Shown here: positions 1 to 9,380 of the stretch, piece after piece | Position numbering within the stretch: position 1 is the stretch's first letter | Layout: every line of letters starts with the position of its first letter | Assembly (NCBI RefSeq): GCF_040939785.1 | Contig: NZ_CP162553.1 | Coordinates: forward strand, 5,909,001 to 5,973,000 | Length of the DNA stretch: 64,000 nucleotides | From: Bradyrhizobium lupini | GTDB taxonomy: Bacteria > Pseudomonadota > Alphaproteobacteria > Rhizobiales > Xanthobacteraceae | Direction of reading: 5' to 3' | Position numbers and translations under genes: made by a program | The notes under the pieces: generated by a model | The model's input: only the letters and a program-made list of their open reading frames with translations | Told to the model about the DNA's origin: nothing | Databases searched by the model: none

Positions 1-760
1 CGGTCAGGGTCACGAGATGCGGGACGATGTCGCCGGTGATCTTCTTGGGATTGACGAAGTCGGTCATGCCGAACCGGCGTCCCCATTCCTCCTTGGAGTC
101 GTTGATGTCGACGCCGATGATCTTGTCCGCGCCAGCCATCTTGGCGCCCTGGATCACGTTCAGGCCGATGCCGCCGAGGCCGAACACGACCACGTTGGAG
201 CCCGGCTCGACCTTGGCGGTGTTAACGACGGCGCCGACGCCCGTGGTGACGCCGCAGCCGATGTAGCAGCTCTTGTCGAACGGCGCGTCCTCGCGGATCT
301 TGGCGACCGCGATCTCCGGCAGCACGGTGAAGTTCGAGAAGGTCGAGCAGCCCATGTAGTGGTAGATCGGCTTGCCTTTGTAGGAGAATCGGCTGGTACC
401 ATCGGGCATCACGCCTTTGCCCTGCGTCGCGCGGATCGCGGTGCAGAGGTTGGTCTTCTGGCTGAGGCAGCTTTTGCATTGCCGGCATTCCGGCGTGTAG
501 AGCGGGATGACATGGTCGCCCGGCTTCACCGAGGTCACGCCAGCACCGATCTCGCGGATGATGCCCGCGCCCTCATGGCCCAGGATCGACGGGAAAATTC
601 CCTCGCTGTCGAAGCCGTCGAGCGTGTAGGCGTCGGTATGGCAGATGCCCGTCGCCTTGATCTCGACCAGGACTTCGCCGACCTTTGGTCCTTCCAGATC
701 GACTTCGACGATCTCGAGCGGCTTCTTGGCTTCGAAAGCGACGGCGGCACGTGTCTTCAT
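1..760 (-). CDS. flhA: S-(hydroxymethyl)glutathione dehydrogenase (class III alcohol dehydrogenase), C-terminus cut by window edge
   Basis: NAD- and glutathione-dependent formaldehyde dehydrogenase of the cytosol. It oxidises S-hydroxymethylglutathione, formed from formaldehyde and glutathione, to S-formylglutathione. The reverse-strand reading frame starts [20 protein letters not shown] and is open to base 1, giving about 253 of the usual ~370 residues. Visible landmarks are the catalytic-zinc region [19 protein letters not shown], the structural-zinc cysteine cluster (CRQCKSC...C) and the Rossmann-fold [10 protein letters not shown]. It is the last visible gene of the leftward xoxF-xoxG set (61 bp after xoxG), so it handles formaldehyde made by XoxF. 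The S-formylglutathione hydrolase for the next step is at 24.0-24.9 kb. The family name is secure; flhA is the symbol used in methylotrophs and adhI/frmA are alternatives. Confidence 0.95.
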   Translation of the reverse strand, partial: MKTRAAVAFEAKKPLEIVEVDLEGPKVGEVLVEIKATGICHTDAYTLDGFDSEGIFPSILGHEGAGIIREIGAGVTSVKPGDHVIPLYTPECRQCKSCLSQKTNLCTAIRATQGKGVMPDGTSRFSYKGKPIYHYMGCSTFSNFTVLPEIAVAKIREDAPFDKSCYIGCGVTTGVGAVVNTAKVEPGSNVVVFGLGGIGLNVIQGAKMAGADKIIGVDINDSKEEWGRRFGMTDFVNPKKITGDIVPHLVTLT

Positions 761-821
761 CTTAAGCTCCTTAAATTCCAGCAGGGCGCCCAGATCCAGG
801 TCCTGGTCGGGCTCCGCACGT

Positions 822-1361
822 TCATTTCTTGCCCATGCACGAATCTTCGTTCTTGGTATAGGCGTCGTTCTTGTCCTCGTGCTTGCCGGGTCTTGTGCGG
901 CCCCAGGCCTCGTTGGAGCGGGCGCGCAGGTAGACGTAGAGATCGTCCATGTAGCAGGCGACGTTCGGGTTATCGCCGAAGGCCGGCATCACGTTCTCTG
1001 CAGCAGTCGAGATGTTCTTGCGGCCGGAGGCGACGACGCCGAGAAAATCGGCATAGCTCATCGTCTTCAGCGAATCCTTCAACGCCGGGGCGTAGGTCGA
1101 GCCCATGCCGTCCGGGCCGTGACACACATGGCAATCCGAGTGATAGCGGCGGTATCCGGAATAGGTGTACCAGTCGACGGATCCGTCGGTGATCTTGTAG
1201 GTTGGGTTGCCTTCCTTGTCGGACCATTCGCCGGTTTCGTTCTGCTTGACGGCAGTCGGGTCACCTGATCCGTCAGCGACGGCAATTCCCCCGGACGCGA
1301 CCAAGAACATCGCAGCAATGGCAGAGCAGATTTTACGCAAGAGATTTTCCTCGGAAGGCAT
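822..1361 (-). CDS. xoxG: c-type cytochrome XoxG, electron acceptor of XoxF
   Basis: Periplasmic cytochrome c that takes electrons from the PQQ methanol dehydrogenase. A hydrophobic signal peptide (about residues 10-29) is followed by the single heme site CHVCH (C77-H81); M125 in VMPAF is a candidate sixth ligand. Two further cysteines (C136, C175) match the four-cysteine cytochrome family linked to methanol metabolism. It lies 58 bp behind xoxF and 61 bp before the formaldehyde dehydrogenase. The start is uncertain: the ATG at 1361 has no clear ribosome site, whereas a TTG at codon 8 (about 1340) is preceded by GAGGAAA and would still give a full signal peptide. Confidence in the function comes from both motif and position. 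Confidence 0.88.
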   Translation of the reverse strand: MPSEENLLRKICSAIAAMFLVASGGIAVADGSGDPTAVKQNETGEWSDKEGNPTYKITDGSVDWYTYSGYRRYHSDCHVCHGPDGMGSTYAPALKDSLKTMSYADFLGVVASGRKNISTAAENVMPAFGDNPNVACYMDDLYVYLRARSNEAWGRTRPGKHEDKNDAYTKNEDSCMGKK

Positions 1362-1374
1362 TCGGTGAGACGAG

Positions 1375-1403
1375 CCGGCGCGTGGAGTTGATCCACGCGC
1401 CGG
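1375..1403. promoter_or_regulatory. 12-bp perfect stem-loop between xoxF and xoxG
   Basis: A perfect inverted repeat of 12 bp (CCGGCGCGTGGA and its complement) with a 5-nt loop occupies the gap between the xoxF stop and the xoxG start. No T tract follows on the transcribed (minus) strand, so it is more likely an mRNA processing or stability element, or an attenuator that sets XoxF above XoxG, than a full terminator. Confidence 0.55.
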
Positions 1404-1419
1404 AGCGATGCTGAGAGGC

Positions 1420-3225
1420 CTAGTTGGGCAGCGAGAACACGGTCAGCGTACCGCCGAGTGCCGTGTAGTTGCTGAGCGCCGCGTAGCCACCGACGGCGCC
1501 GAGACCGGCGGTCGGATCGGTCAGGCCTGCCGCCAGACCGATGCCGGCCCAGCCGCCCACGCCGGAGAGCACTGCGACATACTGCTTGCCGCCGTTCTCA
1601 TAGGTGGTGACGTTGCCGATGATGCCGGAGGGAGTCTTGAACTTGTAGAGCTCCTTGCCGGTCTTGGCGTCGACTGCCTTCAGGTAGCCTTCGAGCGTTC
1701 CGTAGAACACCACGTTGCCCGCGGTTGCGAGCGCACCCGACCAGACCGAGAACTGCTCCTTGTTCGACCAGACGATCTTGCCGGTCTTGCCGTCCCAGGC
1801 GATGAAGTTGCCCATGTGGGTTTCACCCTGTGGCGGATACATCGAGAGCGTTGCGCCCACGTAGGGCTGACCCGCGGTGTAGCTCACCTTGAACGGTTCG
1901 TAGTCCATGCAGACGTGGTTGGTCGGAACGTAGAACAGCTGCGTGTCCGGCGAGTAGGCTGCCGGCTGCTCGTCCTTGGTGCCGAGCGCGGCCGGGCAGA
2001 TGCCCTTCACGTTGTGGTCCTCGCCCGCCTTGTCGGTCGAAGCTGCATCGAGCACCTTCGGGCGGCCGTAGGTCGGCGAGTTCTTGTCCATGTCGACGCC
2101 GGAGGTCCAGTTCACCTTCGGATCGTACTTTTCGGCGACCAGAAGCTCACCGGTGGCGCGATCGAGCGTGTAGCCGAGGCCGTTACGATCGAAATGCGTC
2201 AGCAGCTTGCGCGGCTGGCCGTTGATGGCCTGGTCCGAGAGGATCATCTCGTTGACGCCGTCATAGTCCCACTCGTCGTGGGGCGTCATCTGATAAACCC
2301 ACTTGGCCTGGCCGGTGTCAGGGTTGCGAGCCCAGATCGTCATCGACCATTTGTTGTCGCCGGGACGCTGCTTCGGATTCCAGGTCGAGGGATTGCCCGA
2401 CCCGTAATAGACGAGGTTCAGCTCGGGGTCGTAGGAGATCCAGCCCCAGGTGGCGCCGCCGCCGATCTTCCACTGATCGCCTTGCCAGGTCTTCAGGCTC
2501 GAGTCCTTGCCGACCGGCTTGCCGAGTGCGGTGGTCTTCTCTGCGTCGACCAGGATCTGATCGTCCGGTCCTTCAGAGTAGCCGCGCCAAGCCAGCTTGC
2601 CCGTCTTGATGTCGTAGGCGGTCATATGGGCTTGAACACCGAACTCGCCGCCGGAGATGCCGATCAGCACCTTGTCCTTGACGACCATGGGGGCCGAAGT
2701 ACCGGTCTCGCCCTTGCTGGCGTCGCCGTTCTTCGCGGTCCATGCCACCTGACCGCTCTTGGCATCGAGCGCGACGAGCGTGGTGTCGGCCTGATGCAGG
2801 AAGATCTTGCCGTCGCCATAGGCCAGGCCGCGGTTGACCGTGTCGCAGCACATCACTGGAATGACGTTCGGATCCTGCTTCGGCTCGTACTTCCAGACGA
2901 TCTTGTTCTCGTTGGAAAGGTCAATAGCGTAGACCTTGTTTGGGAACGGCGTGTGGACGTACATCATGTTGCCGATGATCAGCGGGCCGCCTTCGTGGCC
3001 GCGCAGCACGCCGGTCGAGAAGGTCCAGGCGACCTGGAGCTTGCCTACGTTTTGTGCGTTGATCTGGTTCAGCTTGGAATAGCGGGTGTTGGCGTAGTCG
3101 CCGGTCGGCATCACCCAGTCTTTCGGGTTCTGCGACATCTTGAGCACTTCGTCGTTGGCCGACGCGCTGCCGACGGCGAGAGCCGCCGCGGAGCCAAGAT
3201 AGGCCGCGAGTAGTACCTTGCGCAT
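1420..3225 (-). CDS. xoxF: lanthanide-dependent PQQ methanol dehydrogenase XoxF
   Basis: Periplasmic quinoprotein that oxidises methanol to formaldehyde with PQQ and a lanthanide ion, passing electrons to XoxG. It has 601 residues, the usual XoxF length, with a signal peptide ending near ASA (residues 21-23), repeated tryptophan-docking blades of the eight-bladed propeller, and the vicinal disulfide CC (126-127) over PQQ. The segment [11 protein letters not shown] carries the catalytic Asp320 and the extra Asp322; that second Asp is the lanthanide ligand which is Ala in calcium-dependent MxaF. The start at 3225 is chosen because GGAGG lies 7 nt upstream; the in-frame ATG at 3231 is too close to it, and the longer 3477 frame has no support. 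First gene of xoxF-xoxG-flhA, divergent from an AraC regulator. Confidence 0.97.
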   Translation of the reverse strand: MRKVLLAAYLGSAAALAVGSASANDEVLKMSQNPKDWVMPTGDYANTRYSKLNQINAQNVGKLQVAWTFSTGVLRGHEGGPLIIGNMMYVHTPFPNKVYAIDLSNENKIVWKYEPKQDPNVIPVMCCDTVNRGLAYGDGKIFLHQADTTLVALDAKSGQVAWTAKNGDASKGETGTSAPMVVKDKVLIGISGGEFGVQAHMTAYDIKTGKLAWRGYSEGPDDQILVDAEKTTALGKPVGKDSSLKTWQGDQWKIGGGATWGWISYDPELNLVYYGSGNPSTWNPKQRPGDNKWSMTIWARNPDTGQAKWVYQMTPHDEWDYDGVNEMILSDQAINGQPRKLLTHFDRNGLGYTLDRATGELLVAEKYDPKVNWTSGVDMDKNSPTYGRPKVLDAASTDKAGEDHNVKGICPAALGTKDEQPAAYSPDTQLFYVPTNHVCMDYEPFKVSYTAGQPYVGATLSMYPPQGETHMGNFIAWDGKTGKIVWSNKEQFSVWSGALATAGNVVFYGTLEGYLKAVDAKTGKELYKFKTPSGIIGNVTTYENGGKQYVAVLSGVGGWAGIGLAAGLTDPTAGLGAVGGYAALSNYTALGGTLTVFSLPN

Positions 3226-3738
3226 AGTCATTCCTCCATTGGTCTCGTTTATTGTTTCCGAAGCATTGCTTAATCGCCGGGCTTTTCGTCCGGCGTCTGC
3301 TCGTGCAGGGCGGTCACGATTGGGACCAGAAACGATGCTGTGGTGTTTCCTCCTCCTGATGAGAGCCACGGGTCCACGTGCGGAGCGGCCCGTTCTTGTT
3401 GTTCCTGATACAATCCCTAACGACTTCGTCATCGGGAAACTTGCCCAAGAGAGAAGCTGGTTTGCTTGACAGCGCACGGGTCGGAAGTTTTTGATTTTGC
3501 AGTAGCGAATTCAGCGGCTTCCGCAACGCTTTGGCTGCGCCTTCACCGCTCAGGTTCCCCTTGACGGCGCTGCAACTAAGGCGGAGGATTAACTTACAAG
3601 GGTGGCAATGGAACGATGGCGCTCGTTCTAGAAGATCGCTCAAAATCGAGGTAAACGTCACGCAATCACGGTTCAGGGCTCCGGCAGCGCGGCTCGCGAT
3701 TCGCGTCAAATCTCCGGATCAAACCAGTGGCTGGATTA
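3226..3738. promoter_or_regulatory. divergent xoxF / AraC regulator promoter region
   Basis: About 510 bp with no credible gene (overlapping frames are shadows). It must hold the xoxF promoter and that of the AraC gene. At 3420-3429 is ACGA-CT-TCGT, an imperfectly spaced version of the inverted repeat seen upstream of the second quinoprotein gene (9452-9464). Directly next to it, TCGGGAA (3432-3438) repeats a half-site found three times before the TonB receptor gene. Both are about 200 bp upstream of xoxF. Operator roles are inferred only. Confidence 0.4.
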
Positions 3739-4707
3739 ATGTCCGACACGATTCACACGCTCTCGACGACGGGCATGACGCCGAAACGTCAGATCCAAAG
3801 CTGGATCGACGGGCTGACCAGCCTGTGTGGGCATTTCGACGTCGATCCGCTGGAAGCGTCTTCGCTCGAAGGCCGCATCGACTACACCAGCGTCTCGCGT
3901 CTGAAGCTCTGCCAGATCGAGGTCAGCCAACATCGCATCGCGCACACGCTGGCGCGCGCCAAGGCCAATGAACACCCGTATATCAAGATCCACTTCCAGA
4001 CTTACGGCGTGTCCTATTTCGAGCAGGAAGGCCGCCACATCGAGCTGAACCCGGGCGACATCATCGCCTATGACGTCTCCTGTCCGCATTCGATCATCAG
4101 TCCCGCTTTCACGCGCCATGACGTGGTGATCGTGCCGAAGGCGCTGCTGCGCGACCGTGGATTCCCGTCGCAGCGAATGCCCGCCTGCAAATTGACCTCA
4201 CGCACGGGGACGGGGCGCATCGCCCATGATTTCGTCCATGCGACCTTCGACGAGGCGGCCAAGCTGTCGGCGAACAGTGCGGTCGGCGTCGCCGATTCGC
4301 TGATCGACCTCTTGCTGCTGCCGCTGCGCGAGGCCGACACGATGCTCGATCGCGTCGGACCCGAAGCGACCTATGTGCGCGCGCAATTCTTCATCCGCGA
4401 GCATTTGCGCGATCCGGATCTGTGCATCGACCAGATCTCCGGCGAACTGGGCTGCTCCAAGCGTTATCTGCACATGCTGTTCTCGGAGCGCGGCACCACG
4501 GTGAGCGACTACATCTGGCAGGCGCGTCTTCAGAATTGCCGCCAGGAGCTCGAGGCCCACGCCGGCAAGACCATTACCGACGTCGCGTTCTCCTGGGGCT
4601 TCTCCAGCTCATCGCATTTCAGCCGGGTGTTCCGGAAATATTTCGGCGTAGTGCCGTCCTCGATCCACAAGGCGCAACAGGGCGCGGTTGCGGCGGACGA
4701 GCACTAG
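3739..4707 (+). CDS. AraC-family transcriptional regulator next to xoxF
   Basis: Cytoplasmic DNA-binding regulator of about 322 residues. The N-terminal two thirds resemble the cupin-like AraC_binding_2 sensor type (HPYIKIHFQTYGVSYFEQEG, then PGDIIAYD). The C-terminal ~100 residues hold the two helix-turn-helix motifs of AraC proteins (IDQISGELGCSKRYLHMLF and ITDVAFSWGFSSSSHFSRVF). It is divergent from xoxF over a 510-bp region, so control of xoxF or of the wider island is the obvious inference; the ligand is unknown. The ATG at 3739 and an in-frame GTG at 3727 are both possible starts. Confidence 0.85.
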   Translation: MSDTIHTLSTTGMTPKRQIQSWIDGLTSLCGHFDVDPLEASSLEGRIDYTSVSRLKLCQIEVSQHRIAHTLARAKANEHPYIKIHFQTYGVSYFEQEGRHIELNPGDIIAYDVSCPHSIISPAFTRHDVVIVPKALLRDRGFPSQRMPACKLTSRTGTGRIAHDFVHATFDEAAKLSANSAVGVADSLIDLLLLPLREADTMLDRVGPEATYVRAQFFIREHLRDPDLCIDQISGELGCSKRYLHMLFSERGTTVSDYIWQARLQNCRQELEAHAGKTITDVAFSWGFSSSSHFSRVFRKYFGVVPSSIHKAQQGAVAADEH

Positions 4708-4765
4708 GCAAACGCCAGGTTCGGAGTCGACGCGACGGTTGACCGTCACGCGCCCGCGATGTCTC

Positions 4766-5191
4766 TCATGCCGATATGGCGATGTAGGGAATGCTGGTCA
4801 GGAGAGCGACGAGCAACACCGCGTTGCCCAGCATTCCACTCCAATGCAGTCGGCGTAGCCGGCGCGGGGCCTCGGCATCGCCGGCGTCCCTGGCGCTGAG
4901 CTGTTCGTCCATCTGTTGCATGAACCAGCGGCGCCCATAGATCGCCAAGGCTGCAAGGAGGCCAACGCCCATCGCTGCGACCAGACGACCGTCGAGCAGG
5001 AAAGCGACCGCTCCGATGATTCCGGCAACGCGCATCACCAGAAAATGCGCATTGAACATTCCGCGCAAAAGCTGGGCGACGGGCTGGATATCCAGCTTCA
5101 CCAGCAGGAAGGCCGGAGACGCCAGGGTGAAATAGCCCATCGGAAAGAGTAGGATGATCATGACGGCTACGGCAACGCCATCCGGTGTCAT
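4766..5191 (-). CDS. small polytopic membrane protein, unknown function
   Basis: A protein of 141 residues with four likely membrane segments (about 6-26, 50-66, 68-86 and 120-139) and a charged loop rich in Asp, Glu and Arg (about 90-115). I do not recognise a family. It is convergent with the AraC gene and stands alone between it and the frameshifted binding-protein gene. The start at 5191 puts the first membrane helix at the N-terminus; the frame is open to an ATG at 5245, but that extension is Arg/Lys-rich and looks non-coding. Confidence 0.6.
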   Translation of the reverse strand: MTPDGVAVAVMIILLFPMGYFTLASPAFLLVKLDIQPVAQLLRGMFNAHFLVMRVAGIIGAVAFLLDGRLVAAMGVGLLAALAIYGRRWFMQQMDEQLSARDAGDAEAPRRLRRLHWSGMLGNAVLLVALLTSIPYIAISA

Positions 5192-5321
5192 GGGATCGGC
5201 CTTTCTCGTCCGCGCCGGCGAGACCTTCCCGCCAGCGTCGCACAATCATAGCGGGAAAATGCGCTTCCGGCACTAGGCTTTGGTCGGATGCCGCGCTGCG
5301 AAGGGCGTCTTGCCTCGCGGT

Positions 5322-6309
5322 TCAGGCGGGTTCGAGGCCGAGCGATCGCGCGCTCTCGATCCAGATCGGCAGCTCGCGCTGATACAGGGCGTTGGTTTCC
5401 TTGAAGCCGATCGCGGGTTCGAGCACGAACGTGTTGAGAACCTCCTTCACCTTCGGATCGCTGTTGGCAGCGACGCAAAGCTCCGCCAGGCGGTCGACGA
5501 CCGGCTGCGGTGTCGCTTTCGGCACGGCCCAACCGGAGAAGCCGCTGACGGTGAAGAATTTCGACGTCGCGCCCTGCTCGGGGAGGGTCTTGATATCAGG
5601 GATGGCGTCGACCTTCTTCGAATGCACCGCGAACACGGTGCCGCGATCGCTTTGCAAGACCGATTGCGCTGCGGTGTAGCTGCCCATGGCCACATCGAGC
5701 GTACCTTCCAGCATGCCCGTCCACATCGGGGCTTCGCCGCGATAGTGGATCGGCTCGATGGCAAGGCCATACTGCTTGTTGAGCTCGTGGACCGTCATGT
5801 GCGGGGCCGAGCCCGCGCTATAGGTGCCGAAGTTGACCTTGCCGCTCTTGCGCGCAAAGGCGACGAAATCCTCCAGCGTCTTGACGCCGGTTTTTGGGTT
5901 CGCCACCAGCAACAGGCCGGCGCCCGGAATGACGCTGACCAGCGTCAAATCCTTGTCCATGTCGTAGCCGGGTCTTCATCACCACCCGGTTCATGATGTA
6001 GGTGGTCGAGATCGAGCACAGGATTGTGTGGCCGTCGGGCTCTGCGCGGGCGACCTCCGCCGTCCCAATCGCGCCGGCGGCACCGGGCTTGTTCTCGACG
6101 ACGACGGTCTTTCCGACCTGCTTGGCAATGAATTCACTATAGGCGCGCGCGAGCAGATCGGTCTGTCCGCCGGCGGGATAGCTGCAAATCATGCGGATCT
6201 GCCGCGATGGCCACGCAGCCTGCGCCGAGGCGCCACGCGAGACGAAAGGCATCGCGAGTGTGGTGGTGCCGGCGGCGATGAAGCGGCGGCGATCGAGTTT
6301 TGCGGACAT
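5322..6309 (-). pseudogene. Bug-family tripartite tricarboxylate transporter binding protein, one-base frameshift
   Basis: Periplasmic solute receptor of the Bug/TctC family, which binds carboxylates. The N-terminal frame (from 6309, ribosome site GGGAGAG) has a Tat-like signal (DRRRFIAAG), WPSRQIRMICSYPAGG and the conserved PGAAG. The C-terminal frame continues YDMDKDLTLVSVIPG to the stop at 5322. The two frames meet at the GGG run at 5970-5972: removing one base gives VVMKTGYDMDKDL and a normal 328-residue protein. So it is either a genuine recent pseudogene or a sequencing error in a homopolymer. No membrane subunits (TctA/TctB) are adjacent, as is usual for orphan Bug receptors. Confidence 0.85.
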
Positions 6310-6422
6310 GATTCTCTCCCGGGTTGTCGCCGACGGTACTGCATCGGGTCGCCTCTGCCATGGGTGGCTGGCGAGACAGATTGGCGCATTCGAAGGGCCG
6401 CGCTGGGTGCGCCAGCTGTCCA

Positions 6423-7352
6423 CTAGCGCTGAATGATCTTCAACCAGACGTCGCCAAGGATCGCAGGCTCCCGCGGCGGCAGATAGCTCAGCCCCGCCTG
6501 TGTGCCGAATTCGGCGATCTTGCCCTCGGCAGCAAGCCCGGTCAGCGCCTTGTTGACGGCGTCGAGCAGTGCGGGATCGCTGGCCAGCCCGACATAGCCG
6601 CGATTGGCCCCGATCGGATAGTAATAGCCGGACGCGGTGATCGCCGTGTCGGGGTGCGCGGCGCGATGGGCGTCGAAGCGGCCGAGGTCGATCAGCGTCG
6701 CGTCATAATCGCCACGGGCAAGTGCGCCGAGGAGATCATCGCGGCCGGGGACGAGATGCGTGATGTCGTCGATCAGGCGCCCCTTGTCGAAGGTCATGAG
6801 GATCGCATCGCCGAGCGAGCCGCTCTCGATGACGAGGCGCAGGCCGGCGAGATCTCCGATATCGCCGATGTTGCGACCCCGCGCCTTCGGCCCGAGCACG
6901 ACCGTCATCGGCGAGTAGACATAGGGCTGGCTCGGCGCGAGCACGCCGAGCGCGACGCGGCGGCGCCTGTCGTCGCGCGTGGCGCCGGCAAAATCCGGCA
7001 GGCGCGCCGTTTTCATGCCGGGCTTGACGAGGGAGTCTGTCGTCAGCGCGTAGCCGCCGACGAGCGAGCAGCGTCCGTCGGACAGCAGCGCATTGGCCTC
7101 GAGCTGCGGGCTCGAATCCTCGTCCAGCTTGCTCTCGAACCACTGGATCGTCAGCGGTCGTCCGAGCCGATCGGCGATCGCCTGCGCCAGCAGCACGTCG
7201 AAACCCGAGCCGGGCTTGCCCTTGTGATGCACGGAGAGCGGCGGCCTGTCCTCGTCGAGACAAATCTTGAGCGGATCGTCGGCCGCGCGTGCAGCTGCGG
7301 CCGCCGCCGCGAGAATCGCGGCAATGCTCCAAACGGCCAGCCAGCGCCTCAT
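6423..7352 (-). CDS. periplasmic solute-binding protein (family 3), quinoprotein-associated
   Basis: A 309-residue exported protein with an Ala-rich signal peptide and the class 3 binding-protein pattern: LKICLDEDRPPLSV at the mature N-terminus, GFDVLLAQAIADRLGR, and a ligand-pocket region with GDYDATLID. It overlaps the cytochrome c gene by 4 bp (ATGA), so it belongs to the operon of the second quinoprotein. MxaJ/XoxJ-type proteins of this fold are linked to PQQ dehydrogenases, probably as activation or maturation partners rather than importers, and no permease accompanies it here. Its ligand is unknown. Confidence 0.82.
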   Translation of the reverse strand: MRRWLAVWSIAAILAAAAAAARAADDPLKICLDEDRPPLSVHHKGKPGSGFDVLLAQAIADRLGRPLTIQWFESKLDEDSSPQLEANALLSDGRCSLVGGYALTTDSLVKPGMKTARLPDFAGATRDDRRRRVALGVLAPSQPYVYSPMTVVLGPKARGRNIGDIGDLAGLRLVIESGSLGDAILMTFDKGRLIDDITHLVPGRDDLLGALARGDYDATLIDLGRFDAHRAAHPDTAITASGYYYPIGANRGYVGLASDPALLDAVNKALTGLAAEGKIAEFGTQAGLSYLPPREPAILGDVWLKIIQR

Positions 7353-7705
7353 GGTTTTCTCCGGCTCGAGATGAAGGCCCAGAGATTCCCGATCTCCTCG
7401 TCGCTGAGAATGTCAGCCCAGGGCGGCATCTTGTTGTTCTTGCCGTTCTTCACGGTGGTGACGAAGCGCGTCTTGTCGTCGGGGAAGGCGCGCAGGTCCG
7501 GCGTGATGGTGCCGGGGTTCATCATGTTGGGGCCGTGGCAGTGCGAGCATTTCTCGGCATAGGTCGACTTGCCGTGGTCGATCTGTGCCTGCACGGGATT
7601 GCCGGTTGAATCATCCGCGGCACGAACGGTCGCCGCAAGCGCGACCGTCAGCACCGCGACGGCGGCGAGGATCGCCACCGTCTTGTGAGATAGCTTTCTC
7701 AGCAT
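7349..7705 (-). CDS. small periplasmic c-type cytochrome
   Basis: A 118-residue class I cytochrome c. After a long hydrophobic signal sequence (about residues 8-30) comes the heme site CSHCH (C53-H57), with M93 in NKMPPW as likely axial ligand and LWAFISSR at the C-terminus. It starts 10 bp after the quinoprotein gene and overlaps the downstream binding protein by 4 bp. It is therefore the likely electron acceptor of the PQQ dehydrogenase encoded upstream. The frame is open further upstream to 7807, but that part overlaps the quinoprotein gene and lacks a signal peptide. Confidence 0.9.
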   Translation of the reverse strand: MLRKLSHKTVAILAAVAVLTVALAATVRAADDSTGNPVQAQIDHGKSTYAEKCSHCHGPNMMNPGTITPDLRAFPDDKTRFVTTVKNGKNNKMPPWADILSDEEIGNLWAFISSRRKP

Positions 7706-7715
7706 CGTGCCGTGG

Positions 7716-9380
7716 TTATTGCTTGACCGCAAAAACCCAAAGTGAGCCGCCGGGCGGGACTTTGGCCAGCCGTTCGTCGCCGGAGAACAGCGAGTAGACG
7801 CCGCCATAGCCGCTCGTCACGGCGACATACTGCACGCCGTCCTGCTGCCAGGTCACCGGTTGTCCCTCGATGCCCGAGCCGGTCTGGAACTGCCAGAGCT
7901 TCTTGCCGGTATCGGCATCGAAGGCCTCGAACTCGCCGGTCAGCGCGCCCGAGAACACGACACCGCCCGCGGTCGACAGCACGCCGGAGAAGCGCGGAAT
8001 GTCGCTGGGTGCTTCCCACTTCGCCTTGCCGGTCATGGGATCGATCGCCTTCAGATGACCGCGCGGGCCGTCACCCCATTCCCAGAGATCGGTGAGGTCC
8101 ATGCCGAGATACCATTCACCCTGCTTGAAGGTGGCGGGTTCGGTCTTGTACCTGCCGCCGAAGGCGAGCGTGTTGGCGTAGGCGAGGCCGGTCTGCGGAT
8201 TGAACGACATCGGCTCCCAGTTCTTGCCGCCGAGGATCGACGGATAGACGGTCACCTTCTTGCCCTCACGCGCATCCTTCGAGACGTCGGTCTCGATGGG
8301 ACGTCCGGTCTTCATGTCGATTCCCGTCGCCCAGTTGACCTTCACGTAAGGATTGGCCGCGAGCAGCTTTCCGTTGGTGCGGTCGAGCACGTAGAAGAAG
8401 CCGTTGCGGTTGGCGTCCATCAACACCTTGGTCGGCTTGCCCTCGACGTTCATATCGGCGAGGACCATCTCGGCCACGCTGTCATAGTCGAACGGATTGT
8501 TGGGCGAGAACTGGTAGTGCCACTTGATCTTGCCGGTCTTGGGATCCATCGCCAGCACGGAGCAGGTGTAGAGGTTGTCGCCCGGGCGTACCGCCGAGTT
8601 GAACGGTCCGGGATTGCCGATACCCCAGTAAACCGTGTTCAGCTCGGGATCATAGGAGCCCGTAATCCAGGTCGAGCCACCGCCGAGCTTCCAGGTATCG
8701 CCCTTCCAGGTGTCGCCGCCGGGCTCATCCGGAGAGGGGATCGAATGGGTGCGCCACAGGTGCTTGCCCGTTGCGGGATCCCAGCCGTCGATGAAGCCGC
8801 GGGTGCCGAACTCGGCGCCGGAGATGCCGGTGATCACGACGCCGTCGGCGACCAGCGGCGCCACCGTCATCGAATAGCCTTCCTTGATATCGGCCGCCTT
8901 CTGCCGCCACAGCTCTTTGCCGTCCTTGGCGTCGAGCGCGATCACGTTGGCGTCCAGCGTGGTGCGGAACACCTTGCCCTCATAGAGTGCTGCGCCGCGA
9001 TTGATGATGCCACAGCAGACGATGCGCGGCGTTTCGGCAGGATACTCGACCTTGGATTTCCAGATCTGCTTGCCGGTCTTGGCGTCGACCGCCATGGTCG
9101 CATTGTGCGACGTCACGTAGATCACGCCCTGGTACACTAGCGGCTGCGATTCCTCGCTGCGATCGTCGTTGAAAGAGTAGTTCCAGACCGGGACAAGGTT
9201 CTTGACGCTGTCTTTGTTGATCTGGTTCAGCGTCGAGAAACGCTGAAGATTGTAGCCCATCCCGTAGTTGAGAACGTTCGATGTATCGGTCGCGCCTTTG
9301 ACCAGCTGCTCGCTGGTTTGTGCACTTGCACAAGTCGATGCAAGCATGACGAGGCTCGCGGCCATCGCAAAGCGTTTCAT
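7716..9380 (-). CDS. PQQ-dependent alcohol dehydrogenase (methanol/ethanol family), lanthanide-type signature
   Basis: Periplasmic quinoprotein of 554 residues, distinct from XoxF. It has a signal peptide ending at ASAQ, the vicinal disulfide CC (122-123), propeller docking motifs ([37 protein letters not shown]) and NPFDYDSVAEMVL, with catalytic Asp298 and a second Asp300. By the rule drawn from XoxF and PedH/ExaF, that second Asp marks lanthanide rather than calcium use. The start at 9380 has GGGAGGG 4 nt upstream; the longer frame to 9902 runs through lanM and is spurious. It leads an operon with cytochrome c and a binding protein, and lanM is divergent from it. The substrate is not decided by sequence; short primary alcohols are likely. 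Confidence 0.93.
   Translation of the reverse strand: MKRFAMAASLVMLASTCASAQTSEQLVKGATDTSNVLNYGMGYNLQRFSTLNQINKDSVKNLVPVWNYSFNDDRSEESQPLVYQGVIYVTSHNATMAVDAKTGKQIWKSKVEYPAETPRIVCCGIINRGAALYEGKVFRTTLDANVIALDAKDGKELWRQKAADIKEGYSMTVAPLVADGVVITGISGAEFGTRGFIDGWDPATGKHLWRTHSIPSPDEPGGDTWKGDTWKLGGGSTWITGSYDPELNTVYWGIGNPGPFNSAVRPGDNLYTCSVLAMDPKTGKIKWHYQFSPNNPFDYDSVAEMVLADMNVEGKPTKVLMDANRNGFFYVLDRTNGKLLAANPYVKVNWATGIDMKTGRPIETDVSKDAREGKKVTVYPSILGGKNWEPMSFNPQTGLAYANTLAFGGRYKTEPATFKQGEWYLGMDLTDLWEWGDGPRGHLKAIDPMTGKAKWEAPSDIPRFSGVLSTAGGVVFSGALTGEFEAFDADTGKKLWQFQTGSGIEGQPVTWQQDGVQYVAVTSGYGGVYSLFSGDERLAKVPPGGSLWVFAVKQ

Noticed and set aside
17..3213. Long rightward open frames opposite flhA, xoxG and xoxF (up to 601 codons)
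   Set aside because: They are antisense shadows in high-GC DNA; the leftward frames encode clear conserved proteins with signal peptides and cofactor motifs.
3314..3709. 131-codon leftward frame upstream of xoxF
   Set aside because: No ribosome site, no recognisable protein, and it fills the promoter region between divergent genes.
7860..9140. 426-codon rightward frame opposite the second quinoprotein
   Set aside because: Shadow frame; no ribosome site, and the opposite strand encodes the conserved PQQ enzyme.
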